Shown here: positions 6,850 through 10,860 of the stretch, one piece after another | Position numbering within the stretch: position 1 is the first letter of the stretch | Layout: each line of letters begins with the position of its first letter | Source: JBKJML01 sp046596415 | GTDB lineage: Bacteria; Actinomycetota; Thermoleophilia; Gaiellales; Gaiellaceae | Assembly (NCBI GenBank): GCA_046596415.1 | Contig: JBKJML010000143.1 | Coordinates: forward strand, 1 to 10,860 | Length of the DNA stretch: 10,860 nucleotides | Reading direction: 5' to 3' | Notes under the pieces: model-generated | What the model was told of the DNA's origin: nothing | Databases searched by the model: none | What the model saw: only the letters and a program-made list of their open reading frames with translations | Position numbers and translations under genes: made by a program

Positions 6850-7565
6850 TAGAGGCTTCGCAGGACGCCGAGGAATTCGGCCGGATCGCTCACCACGAGG
6901 TCGGCGGCGTCGCGCAACTCGGGCGGCCCCTCCGCCGAGGAGACCGCCACCGTGACGCCGAGCTCGAGCCCCGCGAGCGCGTCGAAGGCGTCGAGATCGG
7001 TGGTGTCGTCACCGGCGTAGAGTGCCCGCTCCAGGCGCCGTTCGCCGAGCAGGTGCAGGACCGCGGTTCCCTTGTGGGCGGCGATCGGCGGCCGCAGTTC
7101 GAGCACCTTGCGGCCGAAGCGTGCGACGAGCCCCTCGTGGCGGGCGCGGGTCGCGACGGCTTCGAGGAACGTGACGGCCTCGTGCTCGTCGGCCGCCCGC
7201 CGGTAGTGGAACGTGACGGTGAGCGGCTTCAGCTCGACGTCCTCCCAGTCGACGGTCGCTGCGAGCGCGTGCAGGCGCTCCCGCCATTCCTGCGCCTGCG
7301 GCTCGAGCTCGAGCCCGTGCTCGCCGACGTAGACGAGCTCCTCGACTCCGACGACCCGTGCTGCATCTGCGCCCGGCCGGCCGCTCACGCAGGCGACGAG
7401 CGCGTAGCGTTCGTGGAGGCGCCGCAGCTCGGCGCGCGTCTCCTCCGGGACCTTCGCGTCGGCCGGAACGTCGACGATCGGCGCGAGCACGCCGTCGACG
7501 TCGAGCAGGATCGCAGCGTCGCCGGGCTCCGAGGCCAGTCGGGCGAGCAGGTCGGCGCCGTTCAC
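6849..7565 (-). CDS. otsB: Trehalose-6-phosphate phosphatase (OtsB-like, HAD superfamily)
   Basis: This 238-residue HAD phosphatase should hydrolyse trehalose 6-phosphate to trehalose, a compatible solute. HAD motif I is DVDGVLAPI (22-30, nucleophile Asp22 and acid/base Asp24; Val replaces the usual Thr after DG). Motif II with SGRP is at 61-64, EHGLELEP (82-89) is the family's NHGLE-like region, motif III is HKGTAV with Lys165, and motif IV is AGDDTTDLDAF (184-194). The cap lies between, with the FHYRRA segment (119-124). Length is at the short end for OtsB. No trehalose-phosphate synthase (otsA) is in the window, so the substrate rests on motif similarity. The GTG start lies 6 nt after a TATCCT box and lacks a ribosome site, pointing to a leaderless mRNA. 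It diverges from the TauE genes across 17 bp and converges on the decarboxylase gene at a shared hairpin. Confidence 0.9.
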   Translation of the reverse strand: MNGADLLARLASEPGDAAILLDVDGVLAPIVDVPADAKVPEETRAELRRLHERYALVACVSGRPGADAARVVGVEELVYVGEHGLELEPQAQEWRERLHALAATVDWEDVELKPLTVTFHYRRAADEHEAVTFLEAVATRARHEGLVARFGRKVLELRPPIAAHKGTAVLHLLGERRLERALYAGDDTTDLDAFDALAGLELGVTVAVSSAEGPPELRDAADLVVSDPAEFLGVLRSL

Positions 7566-7582
7566 GGCTCTAGGATACGGCC
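7566..7582. promoter_or_regulatory. 17-bp divergent promoter with overlapping -10 boxes, otsB / tauE
   Basis: TAGGAT (7571-7576, plus) and TATCCT (7577-7572, minus) both fit TANNNT exactly and overlap by five base pairs. Each is followed by a 6-nt spacer (ACGGCC plus, AGAGCC minus) and then a GTG start, so the arrangement is nearly symmetric. Both genes would start transcription at the G of GTG and have no leader. No -35 hexamer is seen on either side. The stretch GATACGGCCGTGCG also occurs upstream of and into the GT2 gene on its own strand. Confidence 0.65.
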
Positions 7583-7927
7583 GTGCGCCTCATCGCCATC
7601 GGGCTTCTCGCAGGGCTCTTCAGCGCGCTCTTCGGGGTCGGCGGCGGAATCGTGATCGTGCCGCTCCTGATCATGGCCGCCGGCTTTCCCCCGCGCGCCG
7701 CCGCGGCCACGTCGCTCGCGGCGATCGGGATCACCGCGCTCGGCGGGGCGATCGGCTACGGCATCGCCGGCGAGGTGCACCCCTGGTACGGCCTGCTGGT
7801 CGGCCTCCCGGCTGCTGCGGGTGCGATCGCCGGCACCGTCGTTCAGCAGCGGCTCACCTCCCGCTCGCTCACGCTCGCGTTCGCCGCCCTCCTCGCCGGG
7901 ATGGGGATCTGGATGCTCGTCGGATGA
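7583..7927 (+). CDS. Half-size TauE/SafE-family permease, first subunit
   Basis: A 114-residue, almost wholly hydrophobic protein corresponding to one half of a TauE/SafE (UPF0721) exporter. That family includes sulfite, sulfoacetate and other anion exporters and usually has about 240-270 residues in two homologous halves. The hallmark GLFSALFGVGGGIVIVP is at 11-27, followed by AATSLAAIG (41-49). Hydrophobic stretches at about 2-27, 40-61, 66-87 and 97-113 suggest four helices. Its stop overlaps the next gene as ATGA, and that gene encodes the matching second half, so the two very probably form one transporter. The start is GTG, 6 nt after a TAGGAT box and without a ribosome site. The transported anion cannot be read from the sequence, and no sulfur-metabolism gene is near. 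Confidence 0.88.
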   Translation: MRLIAIGLLAGLFSALFGVGGGIVIVPLLIMAAGFPPRAAAATSLAAIGITALGGAIGYGIAGEVHPWYGLLVGLPAAAGAIAGTVVQQRLTSRSLTLAFAALLAGMGIWMLVG

Positions 7928-8316
7928 CCGTTACCCAGGTCGTGCTCGCACTCATGCTCGGCGTCGGGGCCGGCCTTCTGGCCGGGTTGTTCGGTGTCGG
8001 CGGTGGGATTCTGTTCGTCCCGACGCTCGTCCTGCTCGGGCTGGGCCAGCTCGAGGCCGAGGCGACCTCCCTGCTCGCGATCCTGCCGACCGTTGCCGCC
8101 GGCGTCTGGCGGCAGCAGCGGTATGGCAACACGAACCTGCAGGCAGCGCTCACCCTCGGCTTCGCCTCGCTCGGCGGGGTCGCGGTCGGCCTTGTGATCG
8201 CGACGTCGGTGTCGGAGGGGTCGTTGCGGCGGCTCTTCGGCGTGCTGCTGCTCGGGGTCGCAGTGCAACTCGCATGGCGGCACCGGCCGGGTTCCTCCTA
8301 TGCTTCCGAGGAATGA
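7924..8316 (+). CDS. Half-size TauE/SafE-family permease, second subunit
   Basis: A 130-residue membrane protein homologous to its upstream neighbour. GLLAGLFGVGGGILFVP (17-33) and EATSLLAILPTVAAG (46-60) line up with the same motifs in the first subunit. The longer B protein has extra residues at the N-terminus and a charged C-terminal tail (WRHRPGSSYASEE). About four hydrophobic segments are seen: 6-30, 46-62, 74-94 and 103-118. WRQQRYGNTN (62-71) is a polar loop not found in the first subunit, so the halves have diverged and may make a heterodimer. It starts at the ATG that overlaps the first subunit's stop (4 nt), and its TGA overlaps the ATG of the next gene (4 nt). Three genes are thus tightly coupled, which argues for fixed stoichiometry. 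Confidence 0.88.
   Translation: MTVTQVVLALMLGVGAGLLAGLFGVGGGILFVPTLVLLGLGQLEAEATSLLAILPTVAAGVWRQQRYGNTNLQAALTLGFASLGGVAVGLVIATSVSEGSLRRLFGVLLLGVAVQLAWRHRPGSSYASEE
8299..8304 (+). promoter_or_regulatory. Possible internal -10 box before the acidic-protein gene
   Basis: TATGCT fits TANNNT and ends 8 nt before the ATG at 8313, within the last codons of the second TauE half. GAGGA directly abuts the ATG and is too close to act as a ribosome site. A separate leaderless transcript of the acidic protein is possible in addition to readthrough from the TauE genes. Low information content makes chance a real alternative. Confidence 0.35.
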
Positions 8317-8705
8317 CCGAGAGCGAGGAAATCTGGGTTCCGCTCGTCGACGAGCCGATCGGCGGCATCGTCGAGCAGCTCCAGGCGGACGATCCCGAGC
8401 TCGCGCGGCTGATCGGCTCGCCGCGCCGTGTGCTCGCGTTCCGGACGTTCGCCTATATCCGCGTCGGCATCCTGCTCGGCCAACTCCTCGTCGACAACGA
8501 CATCCCGCCCTACGACGGGAGCGACACGTGGGTCGATCTGCTGTTGCGCGACCCTGCCCACCGTGCTGCGGTGCAGAGCGAGGTGCGCGCGGTCGCAGAG
8601 GAGATCGCCGCCGACCCGAAGTACGCCGACGAGGAGCCACTCGGCCCCGACGAGGACGCCCGCGAGCGGTTCCGCGCCTTCGCGCGAGAACAGCTGCGCG
8701 ACTAG
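8313..8705 (+). CDS. Acidic soluble protein of unknown function coupled to the TauE pair
   Basis: I do not recognise this 130-residue protein. It has no signal peptide; the one moderately hydrophobic stretch (FAYIRVGILLGQLLV, 46-60) is short and amphipathic. The sequence is rich in Asp/Glu, especially toward the C-terminus (about 100-125). It looks mainly helical: a short N-terminal region (EEIWVPLVDEPIGGIV, 5-20), a central helix (30-62), a PPYDGSDTWVDLL turn and helix (65-77) and a long C-terminal helical part. Sharing a 4-nt ATGA overlap with the second TauE half, it may be a cytosolic partner or regulator of that transporter, but this rests only on position. The start is fixed by the overlap and by a TATGCT box 8 nt upstream. 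The secreted peptidase follows after 50 bp with its own possible promoter. Confidence 0.75.
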   Translation: MTESEEIWVPLVDEPIGGIVEQLQADDPELARLIGSPRRVLAFRTFAYIRVGILLGQLLVDNDIPPYDGSDTWVDLLLRDPAHRAAVQSEVRAVAEEIAADPKYADEEPLGPDEDARERFRAFAREQLRD

Positions 8706-8740
8706 ATCTTCGGGACGGGAGCGCCGACCCGCGGCAACCC

Positions 8741-8750
8741 GATAATGGAG
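8741..8750 (+). promoter_or_regulatory. Possible -10 box and ribosome site of the M23 peptidase gene
   Basis: GATAAT (8741-8746) resembles TATAAT and is followed at once by GGAG (8747-8750), which is 5 nt before the ATG at 8756. If GATAAT is the -10, transcription would start only 2-3 nt before the ATG and exclude GGAG from the mRNA. Either the promoter call or the ribosome-site call can therefore be right, but hardly both. No -35 hexamer is evident. Confidence 0.4.
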
Positions 8751-8755
8751 CTTCG

Positions 8756-10219
8756 ATGATCGCCCGCCTCGCCTTCCTGCCGCTCACAGTGCTCTGCGTG
8801 GCCGTGGCAGTCGCGGCAGCCGGCGCCGCGCCATCCCCGAAGCCCGCCGTGGCCTCGGCGTCGTCGTACGCGGTGCAGGTGCTCGTTCCCGACCAGCCGG
8901 AGACCGTCGCCGCCTACGCTGTCGCGCCCGGCGTCGATACCGCTGCGGTCGACTCCTTCGTCTACCCCGCCGACGGTTCAGCCGTCAGGACCGGCGCTGC
9001 CTCTTCGAGCGCCGCGGCGCGTCAGGCGGACACCGGGAGCGCGAACGCGGTCACGGACGCTCTCGCCGTGAGCCTCTTCAACGGTGAGATCTCTGCGGAC
9101 GCGGTGGCTGCCCGCGCCAAGGCCGGTGCCTCGCAGGCGATCACGAACGGCGACGTAGCCGGCTCGCGCGTCGAACGGCTCGTGGTGCTCGGAAGCACCG
9201 TGTCGCCGGCTGCGAACCAGCGGCTGCCGCTGGCCGACTGGGGGACGCTCACCGTGCTCGAGCAGACTGTCGCCGCCGACCCGACTGCCGGCAGCCGCGG
9301 CACCCGCGCGACCGTTGCCGGGCTCCACATCCGCCTTACCGCTGCGCACGGCGGCCTGCCGGCCGGCACCGAGATCATCATCGGCTCCGCCGATGCGTCG
9401 GCCGGCGTCGCCCTCGACGCTGCCGGCCTTCGGGCGGGCAGCTCCGGCGAGAAGAAGCCGGTGAAGCCCGTGAAGCCCAACCTGAACCAGAACGGCCGGC
9501 CGCTTCCGCGCGCACCCGAGCCTCGCAAGGGCTTGCCGGGGATCCCGCCGCCGCTCATCAAGGACCCGCCCGCAGACGTCCTGCCGCAGCTCACGGCCGG
9601 AGGCTACGTCTTCCCGGTTTACGGCTCCTCGTCGTTCGCCTCGACCTTCGGTGCGCCGCGCGCGGATGTCAGCTACCACCACGGCAACGACATCTTCGCC
9701 CAACTCGGCACCCCGCTGCTAGCTGTCGCCGGCGGCACCGTGTTCTCGGTGGGCTGGAACGACATCGGCGGTTACCGACTCTGGCTACGTGACCGGCAGG
9801 GCAACCAGTTCTACTACGCCCACCTCTCCGCATTCTCGACGCTAGCGGTGAACGGCAACGAGGTGCGGGCTGGCGACGTGCTGGGCTTCATGGGGCGGAC
9901 GGGCGACGCGGAGGGCACGCCGTATCACGTCCATTTCGAGATCCACCCGGTGGGCCTCCTGCCGCTCGGCTACGACGGCGCAGTGGATCCGTACCCCTAC
10001 CTGCTCGCCTGGCGGCGTCTGTCCGACATCTCGTTCGCAGCCGGCCGCGGCTGGGCTCCGCCTGTGCCCGCCTCGGCGCGCGCCCCTCAGCCGGGCGCGA
10101 TCCTGCTCGGCTCGACCGACATCTCACGCGCCAGCGGCCTCGACCCGGCGTCGCTGCGGCGCGCGCTCGTCGCCCCCGTCTCGTCCGAGGGCGACGGAGC
10201 GCTTATCCGCTCGAGCTAG
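8756..10219 (+). CDS. Secreted M23 (LytM-type) metallopeptidase with extra N-terminal domain
   Basis: A 487-residue secreted protein of the M23 zinc endopeptidase family, which cuts peptidoglycan cross-bridges or, when degenerate, activates other hydrolases. Residues 1-25 form a signal peptide (RLAFLPLTVLCVAVAVAAAGA). Residues about 36-225 are a Ser/Ala/Val-rich predicted beta domain (VSLFNGEISADAV at 105-117, GTLTVLEQ at 163-170, LPAGTEIIIGSA at 201-212). It resembles the choice-of-anchor P type repeats of actinobacterial surface proteins, by impression only. A Lys/Pro-rich linker follows (231-272). The peptidase domain (284-420) keeps all metal and catalytic positions: HHGND (His308, Asp312), YYAHLS (His356) and YHVHFEIHP (His391, His393), so it should be active. 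A tail of about 65 residues without clear motif ends it. There is no cell-wall sorting signal. It follows the TauE operon by 50 bp and converges on the YtxH-like gene with 5 bp between. Confidence 0.92.
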   Translation: MIARLAFLPLTVLCVAVAVAAAGAAPSPKPAVASASSYAVQVLVPDQPETVAAYAVAPGVDTAAVDSFVYPADGSAVRTGAASSSAAARQADTGSANAVTDALAVSLFNGEISADAVAARAKAGASQAITNGDVAGSRVERLVVLGSTVSPAANQRLPLADWGTLTVLEQTVAADPTAGSRGTRATVAGLHIRLTAAHGGLPAGTEIIIGSADASAGVALDAAGLRAGSSGEKKPVKPVKPNLNQNGRPLPRAPEPRKGLPGIPPPLIKDPPADVLPQLTAGGYVFPVYGSSSFASTFGAPRADVSYHHGNDIFAQLGTPLLAVAGGTVFSVGWNDIGGYRLWLRDRQGNQFYYAHLSAFSTLAVNGNEVRAGDVLGFMGRTGDAEGTPYHVHFEIHPVGLLPLGYDGAVDPYPYLLAWRRLSDISFAAGRGWAPPVPASARAPQPGAILLGSTDISRASGLDPASLRRALVAPVSSEGDGALIRSS

Positions 10220-10224
10220 GCCGC

Positions 10225-10662
10225 TTAGGAGGACGACTGGCCGTTGGCGGCGGCGCCGCCGGAGTAGCCGAAGTCGTCGCCGCTCTCGCCGGTCACGTGG
10301 TCCATGATCCACTTGCGCGTGGCCGGGCCGGTCATCGGGTTGAGCAGGATGCCAGCGGTGATGCCGGCGAGGAGCAGCATCGTGTTCCGTCCGCCGTGAT
10401 CCTCCTTGCCCTGGATCCGGCGTGCTGCCTCGCGAAGCTCGTCGACCGTCTTCTTGAGGTTGTCCTGCATCTCCTTGTCGGTCGCGACGCGCGTGGCTGT
10501 CGCAACCGCCCCCCGGCCGCCGAGCAGCTCCGCGTAGATGTCGCGGGCGGCAGCGTAGGCCTCCTTGAGGTTGTCGCGCAGATCCTCGTCGTGCAGTGCG
10601 CGGTCCACGTAGGGCCTCATTGTGTCGGCTGTGTCGCCGAACCTATCCCTGGTCTTGGCCAT
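10225..10662 (-). CDS. YtxH-like protein, possible general-stress gene
   Basis: A 145-residue small protein ending in a YtxH-like unit: a short hydrophobic helix (MLLLAGITAGILLNP, 95-109) followed by MTGPATRKWI, the usual Pro-x-x-Gly-x-x-x-Arg pattern. A Gly/Ser tail comes last. The N-terminal 90 residues are charged helices containing a repeat: DEDLRDNLKEA at 25-35 and DKEMQDNLKKT at 62-72, 37 residues apart. YtxH in Bacillus belongs to the SigB general stress regulon; the function of the family is unknown. The ATG at 10662 has a good ribosome site (AAAGGGAG, 10677-10670, 7-nt spacing), and a SigB-like promoter can be proposed upstream. A probable Lon protease gene ends 75 bp upstream on the same strand, so readthrough from it is possible. 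Confidence 0.75.
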   Translation of the reverse strand: MAKTRDRFGDTADTMRPYVDRALHDEDLRDNLKEAYAAARDIYAELLGGRGAVATATRVATDKEMQDNLKKTVDELREAARRIQGKEDHGGRNTMLLLAGITAGILLNPMTGPATRKWIMDHVTGESGDDFGYSGGAAANGQSSS

Positions 10663-10737
10663 TCCTGTGCTCCCTTTCGTTTGCGTGGCGCAAAGCGAGT
10701 TTTACCTGGGTGCGGCTGGTGCAAACCCGAGCGGCAG
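10663..10737 (-). promoter_or_regulatory. Upstream region of the YtxH-like gene: candidate stress promoter and inverted repeat
   Basis: On the minus strand GTTT (10726-10723), a 16-nt gap and GGTAAA (10706-10701) resemble the SigB-type pattern of GTTT and GGGTAT. TTTGCG-CCA-CGCAAA (10694-10680) is a perfect 6-bp inverted repeat that would straddle the transcription start and could be an operator. The ribosome site AAAGGGAG (10677-10670) follows. This gene therefore has a true leader, unlike the leaderless genes in the window. The -10 match is imperfect, so the sigma-factor assignment is a guess. Confidence 0.4.
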
Positions 10738-10860
10738 CTAGGGCCTGCCGCTCGCGGCCTGGCGCTCGCTTCCCGACGGGGCGCCCGCGAGGCGGAGGCC
10801 GCCCCCGTCGAACGCGGCTTCGAGCACTTCGGCGATCGAGTCGGCGAGCACGAAGTCGAG
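10738..10860 (-). CDS. C-terminal tail of a probable Lon protease, gene continues beyond window
   Basis: Only the last 40 codons are inside the window, ending in TAG at 10740-10738. The translated end LDFVLADSIAEVLEAAF matches the usual Lon C-terminus, where the proteolytic domain closes with a FVLVD..DEVLE.A-like helix. It is followed by a short Gly/Ser/Arg-rich tail ending ASGRP. Lon is the ATP-dependent protease for damaged and regulatory cytosolic proteins. The catalytic Ser-Lys dyad and ATPase would lie off the right edge, so the call depends on a single short helix and is tentative. It is on the same strand as the YtxH-like gene, 75 bp upstream of it. Confidence 0.5.
   Translation of the reverse strand, partial: LDFVLADSIAEVLEAAFDGGGLRLAGAPSGSERQAASGRP

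Noticed and set aside
8300..8755. 152-codon extension of the M23 peptidase frame
   Set aside because: It overlaps the acidic-protein gene in another frame and would bury the clear signal peptide that begins at 8756.
8978..9703. 241-codon antisense frame across the M23 gene
   Set aside because: Low-complexity Arg/Gly-rich translation opposite a well-supported secreted protein; no motif or start signal.
10249..10260. GGCGGCGCCGCC perfect palindrome just past the M23 stop
   Set aside because: It lies inside Ala/Gly codons of the YtxH-like gene, lacks a U-tract, and such GC palindromes are common by chance in this composition.
1..10860. Search for CRISPR, insertion sequences, integrase, tRNA/rRNA or toxin-antitoxin genes
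   Set aside because: No spaced direct repeats, transposase motifs, cloverleaf-like ends or toxin-antitoxin pairs were seen. Gaps between genes are all under 80 bp.

Overview
This is a high-GC (about 70% by eye) bacterial chromosomal segment, densely packed with housekeeping and small-metabolite genes. No mobile element, CRISPR array, phage gene, tRNA or rRNA is visible. High GC, frequent GTG starts, TANNNT-type -10 boxes placed 6-9 nt before start codons (leaderless-transcript architecture), a polyprenol-phosphate mannose synthase-like GT2 and a YtxH-like protein all fit an Actinomycetota genome. The gene repertoire reminds me of the deep-branching class Thermoleophilia (Gaiellales/Solirubrobacterales); that placement is inference.

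Layout. (1) 1-1963, plus strand: the nearly complete thiamine-monophosphate kinase gene (thiL) and a lone DppB/OppB-type ABC permease. (2) 1970-3776, minus strand: a three-gene unit read right to left, namely GT2 glycosyltransferase, a two-helix membrane protein with an extracytoplasmic domain, and thioredoxin. (3) 3795-6790, plus strand: DNA polymerase X with PHP nuclease domain, overlapping a PLP-dependent aromatic-amino-acid-decarboxylase-family enzyme. (4) 6789-6849: a long imperfect hairpin whose base contains the stop codons of both converging genes. (5) 6849-7565, minus strand: trehalose-6-phosphate phosphatase (otsB-like). (6) 7583-8705, plus strand: an overlapping trio of two half-size TauE/SafE permeases and an acidic protein of unknown function. 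(7) 8756-10219: a secreted M23 metallopeptidase with an extra N-terminal domain. (8) 10225-10662, minus strand: a YtxH-like protein, preceded by the C-terminal tail of what looks like Lon protease running off the right edge.

The most distinctive signals are regulatory and architectural. Two divergent gene pairs (GT2/polX and otsB/tauE) are separated by only 17-18 bp. In each, -10-like hexamers on the two strands overlap, so one tiny near-palindromic box seems to start two leaderless genes in opposite directions. A TauE/SafE transporter is encoded as two translationally coupled halves. The decarboxylase-family enzyme has Leu where animal aromatic-amino-acid decarboxylases have the catalytic loop Tyr. 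I found no clear sign of a wholly new multi-gene defence or biosynthetic system. The unknown acidic protein coupled to the split transporter is the best candidate for an undescribed function.
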